Assembly (NCBI GenBank): GCA_030848705.1
Contig: JAUIZM010000094.1
Coordinates: forward strand, 62,001-126,000
Reading direction: 5' to 3'
DNA: 64,000 bases
From: Heracleum sosnowskyi
Taxonomy: Eukaryota; Streptophyta; Magnoliopsida; Apiales; Apiaceae
Position numbers and translations under genes: made by a program. Below, one piece after another: positions 43,150-53,286 of the stretch; position 1 is the first letter of the stretch; every line of letters starts with the position of its first letter. The notes under the pieces are model-generated. The model worked only from the letters and a program-made list of their open reading frames with translations, made no database searches and was not told the DNA's origin.

Positions 43150-45390
43150 ATGTCTACTGCACAGAAAGTGGGGACAGTTAAAATCCCAATATTCAGCAAG
43201 GAGCATTATCCAATGTGGAAGAAGAAAATGCTCCTATTTCTTAAGGTTGCAAATCCTAAATACTTGGATGTGCTGAAGAGTGGTCCCAAACTCCCTATGA
43301 TTATTGATCCTGAAGTTGTTGAGGATAATGTTGTGACTAGGGCTGCTAGAATGTACCCTAAAGATCCCAAGGAATACACTCCTGATGAGAAAGAGGATGT
43401 TACCTTGGATTCCTGTCTTCAGTTGATCCTTATTGAGAGTCTTGATCCTATCATGCATAATCATGTCCTAAATTGTGAAACTGCCAAACATATTTGGGGA
43501 ACCATAGAGATAATCAATGAGGGGACAGAAGAAGTTAGGGAGAATATGCTGGAAATTCTCACTTCACAATATGAGCATTTCAGATCAAACCCTGGTGAAG
43601 GTATCTCTCAGGTTTTTGAAAGATACAACAAATTAATTAATGATCTGAATCTCAATGGGAAGCACTACACCAACAAGGAGATTAACAAGAAGTTCCTTCT
43701 TACACTTCCACCTCATCTGGAGCACAAGATATCTGCTATTAGAGAAGCAAGAGACATGAATGAGCTTGCCTTGGAAAGATTGTATGGTGTCTTGAAGACC
43801 TATGAGCTGGAGCAGATTCAACAGAAGGAGCTGTATGGAACTGGAAGGATTGTTGGTACCTCCACTGCATTGGCTGCTGAAGTCCCACAGAAACTGGAAG
43901 TGAAGGCTGTTCAACCTTCCAGTTCTCACATGAATGTTATTGATGCTGAATATGGATTAACATCCATTGATCAATCTAGTGGTGACTTCTATTCTTTGGA
44001 AGAACTTGATCAGCTGGAGGATGGTGATTTGGCTTTGATAGTCAGAAAGTTTGGGAAGTTTAGATTCAAGAGGAATCCCAATCTTAAGTTCAGACCCAGA
44101 TTTCAGAGAGGTGGATCTTCATCTTCAAGTGGCACAAGGGGTGGCTACAAAACTGGAACTGTGGAAAGGAGTATAATCAGATGCTACAATTGCAATGAGT
44201 TGGGTCACTTTGCTACTGAGTGCAGAAAGCCAAAGCAAGTGACTAGAAACACATTTGATTCTAGCAAGAAGAACAAGATTGGGAAGGCCTATGTTGCTGA
44301 GGGAAAGAGTTGGGATGACACTGACAGTGATGAAGAAGCAGGTGAGATTGGGAACCTTGCTTTAATGGCCAAAGAGGAAAGCACTTCATCCAGATACATG
44401 TCAGAGGTAACCTTTACTGATGCTGAAATGATTTATCATCTTGGTGGCACCATAAGTTGTGCACGCACTGAAAATGATAGAATAAATCTTTTAAACACAA
44501 ATCTTGAAAAGGAATTAAAAGATTTGAAACTTGTGCATGTTAATCAGGATGAACTTAATGAGAAAATTGCTTTTCTGGAGAATAGGGTTAAATGTTATAT
44601 TCAACTGGAAACCATTCTTAAGAAAGAGATTAGTGAGCTGAAGACTAAAGCTAATGCTTATTTCAGTTCTTGTAAGACTGCTAAAGAAATTCTCAATAAG
44701 CAAGCTGTTGGTAATCATGTCAGTATAGGTTATGATTATAATGAGGCTATAGGATTGCTTGGTATTAATACACCTTGTAGAGTCAGAGAAGAAGGAAAGG
44801 TTGTTCCTTATATTCTTAAGGGTATTAAAACACCCTTCTGTAAGGAGTCTGAGGCAGAGCCTCTGAATGAATCTTCTATCATTATTGCTGAGGAGATTCA
44901 TGAAGAAGATGTTGCCTTAGAAGCTGAGCAATCCAAAAAGTGTGTATCTGATATTCCAGTCAAAGTTGCTACAACTAAAAAGACTAAATCAGATATCCAT
45001 AAGTTGGATCAAAACAACTGTAGAACTAACATGCCTGCTATTAATTCTTCTCATAAAGCATGTGGTGTGAGTAATTGCATGTCTTGTGCTTTTAATGTTA
45101 TGTATGCTTTCTTTAATAAAAAGCATGTATCTAGTGATAAGACTGCTCCACGTCAACATGTTAATAATAAGAAGCATGTTAAAGCTAAGACTGCTAATCC
45201 TCCTAATATTAAAGTGGATTCATTTATCCCTAAGCCTACTCAGAAATGTGTTAAGGCTGGCTATAAATGGAAACGCTCTTATGTGAAAAAGGTTGAAGTA
45301 GTTTTAGTTAGAAATGTTGTTTTGCCTGACAAAGGCCAGTTCTTTAAGTATGCCGGACCCAATCAATTTTGGGCTCCGAAGAAGGACTAA
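43150..45390 (+). CDS. gag: Copia-5 Gag, intact
   Basis: 746 codons from ATG at 43150 (MSTAQKVGTVKIPIFSKEHY). Copia gag domain; a helix-rich stretch ALERLYGVLKTYELEQIQQ; a CCHC knuckle CYNCNELGHFATEC near residue 345; a coiled-coil-like region (~430-520); and a C-terminal ACGVSNCMSCAFNVMYAFF motif, a CX4CX2C pattern shared with copia-2 in place of a second knuckle. Ends GPNQFWAPKKD with TAA at 45388-45390. Packages element RNA into cytoplasmic particles, by family knowledge. No disabling change seen. Confidence 0.95.
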   Translation: MSTAQKVGTVKIPIFSKEHYPMWKKKMLLFLKVANPKYLDVLKSGPKLPMIIDPEVVEDNVVTRAARMYPKDPKEYTPDEKEDVTLDSCLQLILIESLDPIMHNHVLNCETAKHIWGTIEIINEGTEEVRENMLEILTSQYEHFRSNPGEGISQVFERYNKLINDLNLNGKHYTNKEINKKFLLTLPPHLEHKISAIREARDMNELALERLYGVLKTYELEQIQQKELYGTGRIVGTSTALAAEVPQKLEVKAVQPSSSHMNVIDAEYGLTSIDQSSGDFYSLEELDQLEDGDLALIVRKFGKFRFKRNPNLKFRPRFQRGGSSSSSGTRGGYKTGTVERSIIRCYNCNELGHFATECRKPKQVTRNTFDSSKKNKIGKAYVAEGKSWDDTDSDEEAGEIGNLALMAKEESTSSRYMSEVTFTDAEMIYHLGGTISCARTENDRINLLNTNLEKELKDLKLVHVNQDELNEKIAFLENRVKCYIQLETILKKEISELKTKANAYFSSCKTAKEILNKQAVGNHVSIGYDYNEAIGLLGINTPCRVREEGKVVPYILKGIKTPFCKESEAEPLNESSIIIAEEIHEEDVALEAEQSKKCVSDIPVKVATTKKTKSDIHKLDQNNCRTNMPAINSSHKACGVSNCMSCAFNVMYAFFNKKHVSSDKTAPRQHVNNKKHVKAKTANPPNIKVDSFIPKPTQKCVKAGYKWKRSYVKKVEVVLVRNVVLPDKGQFFKYAGPNQFWAPKKD

Positions 45391-48300
45391 TCTATCTGAT
45401 ATTGCAGGGAGTTAAACAGGTAAACCGAGTTATGTGGATTCTGGACAGTGGCTGTTCAAGGCATATGACCGGAGATAGAGCCCTGCTATCAGATGTGATT
45501 GTGAAAGCTGGCCCAGTAGTTACCTTTGGAGATAACAGCAAGGGTATTACGAAAGGATATGGCTGTTTGAAGTACGGAAATGTTATCATTGAAGATGTTT
45601 CATTTGTGGAAGGTCTGACGTTCAATCTTCTCAGCATCAGTCAGTTCTGTGACAGAGGATATGCTGTTTCCTTTGAAAGAGAGAAGTGTCAGATCACTCA
45701 CAAGAAGAATGGAAAGCCTGCTCTTCAAGGAGTAAGGAAAGGTGACTTGTTCATAGCTGATCTGAACTCGGGATTCAAAGATGAAGTGAATTGTTTTTAT
45801 GCTAAAGCTTCATCAGATGATAGTTGGCTATGGCACAAGAAGATGTCTCACCTTAACTTCAAAACTATGAACTCTTTAGTCAAGAGGGAATTAGTTAGAG
45901 GTTTGCCTCAGATGGAATTTACACAGGAAGGACTGTGTGAGGCATGTCAGAAGGGAAAGTCAAAGAAAGCTTCTCACAAGGGCACTGACACATCATCAAT
46001 AACTGAACCTCTTCAGCTACTGCACATGGATTTGTTTGGTCCAGTTAATGTGATGTCCATGTCAAAGAAACAATATGCACTTGTGATTGTTGATGACTAT
46101 TCAAAATATACATGGGTTTTATTCCTACATTCCAAGGATGAGACCCCATTCCTGGTGATTGGCCATGTAAAGTTGATTGAGCTGGATTCTAGATTCCCTG
46201 TTAGAGCCATAAGGTCAGATAATGGTACGGAATTCAAGAATGCCATTCTGAATGACTTTTGTGCTGATAAAGGAATAACAAGACAGTATTCTGCCCCTAG
46301 AACTCCTCAACAAAATGGAGTAGTGGAAAGAAAGAATCGTACATTGATTGAAGCTGCTAGGACTATGTTAAATGAGTCCAAACTTCCAATGTACTTTTGG
46401 GCTGAAGCAGCGAATACAGCTTGTTATACTCAGAATCGAACTTTAATCAACAAAGACCTAATGAAGACTCCGTATGAGATCATGAACAACAAGAAACCAA
46501 CTGTCAAGTACTTTCATGTATTTGGAGCAAAATGCTTTGTGCTTTTAGATGAAAATGTTAAACGTGGCAAGTTTGAGGCCAAGGCACAAGAAGCTATTTT
46601 TGTTGGTTATTCCAGAAGATCTTACAGGGTTTATGTGGTTGGCAGTCACACAGTAAAGGAAAGTGTCAATGTTACTTTTGATGACACTAAGTTCCCCAAT
46701 ATCCAAAAAGAAGATTCATCTGAAGAGCTGAAGTTTGATAACTTGCCAGACTCAGAATCAGATAATGAAGCCCCACCTGAAGTTATTGCTGGTGATGATA
46801 ATAACAATGATGATAATGATCATGGTGATGGTGGTGGAAACACTGGTAACAATGGAGATACCACCAACACTGGAGAAGAATCATCAAGGCATACAAGCAA
46901 CAACTCAGGGGGAGCAAATGAAGGATCAGCTAGTCACTCACAACATCAAAGTGAATTTCAAGGCGAATCATCAAGATCAAATCTTCCAAGACAGACTGTT
47001 TGGAATAGGGCTCATCCTTTTGAGCTGATCATTGGTGATCCAGATGTTGGAGTTAAAACTAGAAGTGCTTCTCAGAATGAATGTCTCTTCTCAGCATTTC
47101 TATCTAAAATGGAGCCAAAGAAAACTGAGGAAGCACTGACTGATCCAGATTGGGTGATTGCTATGCAAGAGGAACTCAATCAGTTTGAACAACAGCAAGT
47201 CTGGAAGCTGGTACCCAGGCCAAAGAACAAGAAAGTTGTTGGTACAAGATGGGTATACAGGAACAAGCTAGATGAGGATGGCATTGTCACAAGAAACAAG
47301 GCAAGACTGGTTGCACAAGGGTATTCACAAGCTGAAGGCATTGATTATGATGAAACCTATGCACCAGTGGCTAGACTTGAGGCCATCAGGATGTTCTTAG
47401 CATTTGCTGCTTATTCCAATTTTAAAGTCTATCAAATGGATGTTAAGAGTGCATTCCTGAATGGTGAACTTGATGAAGAAGTGTATGTGGAACAACCCCC
47501 TGGCTTTGAAAATCAGGAGCTGCTGGACTTTGTGTACTTTCTCTTCAAGGCTATCTATGGTCTCAAACAAGCCCCAAGAAAATGGTATGACACTCTCTCT
47601 GGTTTTCTTTTAGAAAATGGTTTTGTTAGAGGTATCATAGACAAAACTCTTTTTTCAAAGAAACACAAAAGTGATATGATATTAGTCCAAGTCTATGTGG
47701 ATGACATCATATTTGGGTCTACTAATGATAATCTCTGTAAGAGATTTGCTGAGCTAATGCAGAGTAAGTTTGAAATGAGTATGATGGGTGAGCTGAAGTT
47801 CTTTCTTGGATTGCAAGTAAGTCAAAGGTCAAATGGTATATTTATTTGTCAATCCAAGTATCTCAAAGAACTTCTCAAGAAGTATCACATGGAGGACTCA
47901 GCATCAGCAAGGACTCCATCTGCAACAGCCGTCAAACTTGGAGCTTCTGACAAATCTATCAAGGTAGATGTTACAAGCTACAGAGGTATGATTGGCTCCT
48001 TACTCTATCTTACTGCTAGTAGACCAGATATTATGTATGCTACATGCTTGTGTGCAAGGTTCCAAGCGGACCCTAGAGATGTTCATCTCATTGCTGTGAA
48101 AAGAATCTTCAGATATCTTAAGGGTACACCTAATCTAGGTATCTGGTACCCTAAAGATTCTGGTTTTAATCTTGTTGGATATACAGATTCTGATTATGCA
48201 GGTAGTGTTGTGGATAGAAAGAGTACCTCTGGGAGTTGTCAATTCCTTGGAGGTAGGTTGATTTCCTGGTATAGCAAGAAACAGCAAACAGTTTCCAATT

Positions 48301-48644
48301 CAACAGCAGAAGCTGAATATATTGCTGCTGGAAGCTGTTGTGCTCAGATCTTATGGATAAGGAATCAATTAAAGGACTATGGCTTTGCATTAGACAAAAT
48401 TCCCATATTTTGTGATAATACAAGTGCCATAGCAATCTCCAACAACCCTGTTCAGCACTCGAGAACAAAGCACATTGATATCAGGTATCATTTTATTAGA
48501 GAGCATGTTATGGATGGAACAGTGGAGTTGCACTTTGTACCCACTGAAGAACAGACTGCAGATATTTTCACTAAATCTGTTGACGAATCCACATTTATCA
48601 AGTTAGTTGGTAAATTGGGTATGTTGAACAGTCTTAGTGATTGA
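45369..48644 (+). CDS. pol: Copia-5 Pol polyprotein (PR-INT-RT-RH), intact
   Basis: 1091 codons open. Protease WILDSGCSRHMTG; integrase WLWHKKMSHLNF ... LCEACQKGKSKK, HMDLFGP, RSDNGTEF, GVVERKNRTL; an Asn/Asp/Gly-rich linker (~46735-46980); RT WVIAMQEELNQFE ... YVDDIIFGS; RNase H GYTDSDYAG, STAEAEYIAAG; ends GMLNSLSD. All catalytic residues expected for a copia Pol are visible. It lies in the -1 frame relative to gag, overlapping it by 43 bases (pol frame open from 45348), so unlike copia-1, -2 and -4 a frameshift is possible here. ATTGCAG ending at 45407 is the acceptor-like site shared with the others; the credible protein starts near there. Confidence 0.95.
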   Translation: MGSEEGLIYLILQGVKQVNRVMWILDSGCSRHMTGDRALLSDVIVKAGPVVTFGDNSKGITKGYGCLKYGNVIIEDVSFVEGLTFNLLSISQFCDRGYAVSFEREKCQITHKKNGKPALQGVRKGDLFIADLNSGFKDEVNCFYAKASSDDSWLWHKKMSHLNFKTMNSLVKRELVRGLPQMEFTQEGLCEACQKGKSKKASHKGTDTSSITEPLQLLHMDLFGPVNVMSMSKKQYALVIVDDYSKYTWVLFLHSKDETPFLVIGHVKLIELDSRFPVRAIRSDNGTEFKNAILNDFCADKGITRQYSAPRTPQQNGVVERKNRTLIEAARTMLNESKLPMYFWAEAANTACYTQNRTLINKDLMKTPYEIMNNKKPTVKYFHVFGAKCFVLLDENVKRGKFEAKAQEAIFVGYSRRSYRVYVVGSHTVKESVNVTFDDTKFPNIQKEDSSEELKFDNLPDSESDNEAPPEVIAGDDNNNDDNDHGDGGGNTGNNGDTTNTGEESSRHTSNNSGGANEGSASHSQHQSEFQGESSRSNLPRQTVWNRAHPFELIIGDPDVGVKTRSASQNECLFSAFLSKMEPKKTEEALTDPDWVIAMQEELNQFEQQQVWKLVPRPKNKKVVGTRWVYRNKLDEDGIVTRNKARLVAQGYSQAEGIDYDETYAPVARLEAIRMFLAFAAYSNFKVYQMDVKSAFLNGELDEEVYVEQPPGFENQELLDFVYFLFKAIYGLKQAPRKWYDTLSGFLLENGFVRGIIDKTLFSKKHKSDMILVQVYVDDIIFGSTNDNLCKRFAELMQSKFEMSMMGELKFFLGLQVSQRSNGIFICQSKYLKELLKKYHMEDSASARTPSATAVKLGASDKSIKVDVTSYRGMIGSLLYLTASRPDIMYATCLCARFQADPRDVHLIAVKRIFRYLKGTPNLGIWYPKDSGFNLVGYTDSDYAGSVVDRKSTSGSCQFLGGRLISWYSKKQQTVSNSTAEAEYIAAGSCCAQILWIRNQLKDYGFALDKIPIFCDNTSAIAISNNPVQHSRTKHIDIRYHFIREHVMDGTVELHFVPTEEQTADIFTKSVDESTFIKLVGKLGMLNSLSD

Positions 48645-49524
48645 TAATATCTTCAGGTTTGTTCTTAACTAAATCATTTTCTCGTGTTGATTTTGAGATG
48701 TTAAATATTGCCAATCCATGTTTATTGTATAAAGCTTGTTAACTTAAATGTTCTGAATAATTTAATTTCTTTAAAAATATTTTTCTCATTTTCCATGGAG
48801 AAATGTATTTTTATTGAAAATTTACTTATTTAGACTCATTTAAGTTATTTTCAGATTATAAAATTTTTTGTTCAGATTTTTATGCAGGTTTAGTGCTATT
48901 TTGTGTTTTTGTTAATTTTTATGCAGAAGGTTTTAACACTGTTAGCATTTTTTTTTGTAATTTCTGATGTTTTGCTGCTATTTGTGTACTTTTCTCACTC
49001 GGTATGACCCTCCTCAGGTCATATTGGGTTATTTTCTCTAATATTATTATTTTTATAAATAATAAAACTCGGTATGACCCTTGAAACAGGTCATATTGGT
49101 TTTATTTTTGTTCTATTATCTTCAAAAACTCGGTATGACCCTCTTTTGTGGTCATACTGGTTTTATTTTTTGTTTAAATAATCTCAAAAACTCGGTATGA
49201 CCCTCTGTTTTGGTCATACTGATTTTTATTCTTGTTTTATTATTCTCAAAACTCGGTATGACCTCCCTTTTAGGTCATACCGAGCTCAGCAGAACCTGTG
49301 CCTATAAATACTCTTGTTTTGCAGGTTCTTTTGCTTCTCATCCCTCTCTAACTCAAGTTTTTACTTAGTTAACTTTGCTCTGGTTTGTGTTTTATTCTTA
49401 GAACAACGAACTATTGCAAATTTTTCTTGTGAATTACTTGGGATTTTATTTCTTTTCTGATAATTATTATTATTAATTGCTGTGTTATTCTAATAATATT
49501 TTTAATTTTATTATTTATTTTCAA
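48645..49524 (+). promoter_or_regulatory. Copia-5 ORF3 leader with five hairpins and a TATA box
   Basis: Non-coding. Five successive inverted pairs CGGTATGACC ... GGTCATA lie at 48999-49284; the last is a perfect 13-bp stem (49252-49284). TATAAATA follows at 49303-49310, then TTTTGCAGG (an acceptor-like site) near 49317-49325, a pyrimidine-rich leader, and ATG at 49525. The order hairpin cluster, TATA, leader, ORF suggests an internal promoter for ORF3; alternatively the acceptor would serve a spliced ORF3 mRNA. Confidence 0.55.
49303..49310 (+). promoter_or_regulatory. TATA box before copia-5 ORF3
   Basis: TATAAATA 215 bp upstream of the ORF3 ATG and about 20 bp after the last GGTATGACC hairpin. 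Confidence 0.55.
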
Positions 49525-52500
49525 ATGGCTGCGGAGTTTGTTGTTGAACGTTTTAATAATTACGTTGGCTATTTTGATCCCCTTAAGTGTTCTGTTGAAC
49601 GTTTTAGGCCGTGGATTCGTTTTTTAAATGAACAATCAATTGTTAGCTATGCTATCACTGCTTCTGTTGATTTAAAGATTGAACCCCTTCGTCTATTATG
49701 CTTAACTGCTGTTGTTGCTGAAGATATGCGATCTTTCACTTTCACTATTTCTGATCGTCAGTACACAGTAACTAAGGAGCTCTTTTGTCAAGTGCTTCAT
49801 TTTCCACTTGATAACTTTGTTAGATTCCCTACTGATCCTGAGTTAGTTCAATTTTTCTCTAGTATTGATTACCAAGGGAATATTGTTCTTCCTCGGTTGA
49901 ATAAGGGGAATCTAGCTTGTGAGTGGGATTTGTTCTTTGACTGTTTAGCTAAAGTTTTTAGTAATTCTACCAAAAACAACTTTCCAACCATCACTTCTCT
50001 ACTACAAAACATTGCCTATGCTGCTGTTTTTAACCTGAGGTTGGACATAGGAACTCTTGTGTGGGATCTCTTGATAAGGAGGATTTTCAATTACCCTAGA
50101 GATATTGAAACTGGAAAGAAAGTTAGATGCTTTTATTCTCGTTTCCTTTCTCTAGTGTTGAATCATGTTCTTTCTGATGAACATAAAACCCTTTTTCAAA
50201 ACACTCCTTTTCAAGTCCCCGCACATACTAATCCTCTCATTTATTCATCTTTGTCCACAAGCTCCAAGTCTGGAAGGAGACCCCTAGTTCCACAATCTTA
50301 TCTGCGAGAGATTTTGCAACCACAGTTACCTTTACTCTTTATTGAACATCCAGTGGTTGGATCCTCGTCAGCAGGAACTTCAATGGCACCTCCTAACACC
50401 ATGGCACTTCAGGTAATATATCCTCTCTCAACTGCTCCACTAACCCAAGAGGTTCTTAGGATTGACCAAGGGATTGTAGAACCACAATCTCTGTCCACGG
50501 TCATACAGCCATACACAGAGTCACATCCTTTGACCGCTCCCCTGGAACACTCAGCTATAACAAGATCAAGTGAGCAACTTGAAGTAGAGTCTAATATGAG
50601 TGATCCCACAGCTCTGCCTCCACCACTAAAGAAGAGAAGAACACTACTTGAGGCATCTGTTAGCCAGTCTGTATCCTCCCAAAAGGATATAGATTTTCAA
50701 AAGGCCAATGAACAGTTTCTATAGACATCCTCTCAACAGGATGAATCTATTGAAATTCGCCATCAGGCCATGGCAATCTGTAAAGAGTCAAGCACTCTCC
50801 CTTTACTCACAATGGGAGAAAACATTTCTGAAACATTAATAGAGACTCTTGCACAGGACACTCTGAGAGGAGAGCACATAGGAATGCTTGATGAAACAGT
50901 GCCTACCATTGTCACGGTAGAAGAGCCTTCACAGGCTTCAGAGGGAAAATCTGATTCTTTGCCCACAATAATAGAATCATTTTCTCCCCTCCCAGAGGGA
51001 ACATCTCTGGCTCCCCTAAGGGATTCTTCACTCGCAGTTTCAACTGGAGAAAGTGAAGGGCAACATGGTAAGTCTATATCTGAAGCAATTCAGTTTTCAA
51101 TCTCTGATGAATTTTTGGACCTTACCATGGATTGGGATTCGCGAACTCCCATTGCACCACCAGTGACCTCTCAAGAAGGGGCTATGGTGATTTTTTCTGC
51201 AGGTACTTCAACTCCAACAATGGATAAACAGCTAGTGGTTAGTTCTGAGAGACAAACACAGAGCGATACACAAGCACGTGAGGTGAGTGAAACACCATCG
51301 AGAGAAATTGAGATGAGTGCACACAATGACACATACACTGCTTCATTATTGGCTCAAATAGCTGGTTTACAGAAACAACTTCAAGAGACCCAGGCTGAAA
51401 AGGAAATTCTCAAAGCACAAGTGGTTGAACGATCTACTTCTTCCACCTCTGTAACTAATCAGCTGGGTTCCATTAGAGATGAATTGGAAGGAGTGAAGGT
51501 CACATTGGTCCCAAAGATGAATGCTATTCAAGAATCACAAGTGTTAATGGCTTCAGATATGTCAGAGCTCCTGGTTTCTAATGCTGAGATCAGGGAGGCT
51601 ATCAAACAGATTCCTATGATTTCAACCAAAGTAGACTCCGTTCAAGATACTATTGATGAAAATCAGTACTACAATGATGAGAGGTTTACCAAGATTGAAG
51701 GAGGGATGCAACATCTGAACGAGGGCATGAAACATTTGTATACTATGATCAAGGTCACACATCAACCCACTGCTGAACAAAAGAAATTCTTTGAGGGTGA
51801 TGATGATGAAGGGGACAATGGTGACAGGGATGGTGAAGGAGAAAGAGAAGGTACAAAGGAGGATCCTAAAACTGATAAAGTTAAATCTTTAGAGGATTCC
51901 TCAACTAAGGGGGAGAATAAGGAGAAGGAGTTACAAGGAGGAGAAGCTGGAGGTTCTGGTTCTGCAAAGGACAAAGGGAAGCAGAAGTTAACTTTTTCTG
52001 ATGCTGACTACTATCAAGGTGATGAGGGAGTATTTGATGATGTTGAATCTGAAGCCCCTGAAGATATCTTTGGTGAGGTAGAAGTTGAAGGAGAGGCTGA
52101 CTATGCTGACTGGGAAGATGAACCTATAGTGGATCCTGCCTTTGAAGCTGAGTTGGTAAGGCAAAAGGCTGATTTGAAGAGGAGAGAGGAGGAAAATGCA
52201 AAAGTATCTGACATCATCTCCAAGCATATTGTCATTCAAAAAGCTGAGCAACAAGAAAAACAAAGACTTCACAATCTGAAGGTCAGTGATAGAAAGTTAT
52301 ATGTAAGGCTCAAGCAAGGAGTAGAATGGGACAAAGCTAGAGAAATGTTTGCACATCAAGAAGGAATTAATAATGATGCAAAGTTTCTTGGGATGTTGGA
52401 AAGGTACAGACAGGTCAATCCAGACAACACTATATATATGAAAGCTCTTCATGCAGAGATTTCAAGGATAACAACTGGATTTGACAGAGTTAGAGAGGAG

Positions 52501-53025
52501 TTGAAGATATATGTTTACACTCATAATGAGGGAACATTCTTGGTGTCTCTCAATCTTCTGGAAAGCAGAACTCTCTCTGAACTATGGGTCTTCATGTGCA
52601 AGGTAAAAAGAACTTCTCCATTAGCTGAGCTGCTGCATGATCAGCTAAGAGACTTTGCAATGAAGGCTAGTCCTCAAGTTGTGGATGTGCCATATGAAGT
52701 TAAATTCTATAAAGGAAGGGCACTACAAACTTGTGGTATGGACCCCATCTCTTTGAAAGATTATCCTGCCAGGCATCTTGTCTATATGGAGAATATGTTG
52801 AGGACAACAGGGTTTGCTACACAAGAGAAGACAGAAGTTGCTGATTTGATTCAAGACTATTGCATTGCTAATATCAAGAGATATCAACAAATGAAGAATA
52901 GGCTGAAGAAAGTCACAGCTCAACCTGTCAGACCTAGTGGTATTACTTCTGAATCTGATCGTATTCTGGACAAGGATTTGCTTGAAGCACTTGAAGAAGG
53001 AGAGATGATGGAGTCTGAAATTTGA
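49525..53025 (+). CDS. Copia-5 ORF3, one amber codon
   Basis: ATG at 49525 (MAAEFVVERFNNYVGYFDPL). The frame runs to 53025 with a single TAG at 50722-50724, where copia-6 has GAG (ETSSQQDES). The N-terminal ~250 residues look globular (DRQYTVTKELFCQVLHFPLD; WDLLIRRIFNYPRD). A basic nuclear-localisation-like PPPLKKRR is at ~370; a coiled coil LLAQIAGLQKQLQETQAEK at ~615; a long acidic Gly/Asp/Glu region; and a conserved C-terminal helical domain ending LEALEEGEMMESEI. No signal peptide or membrane segment seen, so a nuclear or cytoplasmic role is more likely than an envelope role. Function unknown. Confidence 0.8.
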
Positions 53026-53286
53026 AGAAGCTCTAGTCTGTAAATGTTATATGTATAGAGCTTAGGTATTTCAAGATAGGATCAATGTAAACATATGTTC
53101 AGTCTAAAGGAACATCTATCTTGTATTTATCTTTAATGTTTGAATCTGGAAAATGTTAAATGAAATCCAGAACTTTTCTTGTTATTTACTTGGCTCTTAA
53201 AAGTCATTTCTATTTCTTGTTTAAGTTAGTTGAGTTATCCTCTAGGTATTTGATTGTTATTCTCTAACAAACAAATAGGGGGAGAT
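53026..53286 (+). other. Copia-5 3' untranslated end and polypurine tract
   Basis: Non-coding stretch ending AATAGGGGGAGAT, which abuts the 3' LTR at 53287. Confidence 0.8.
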
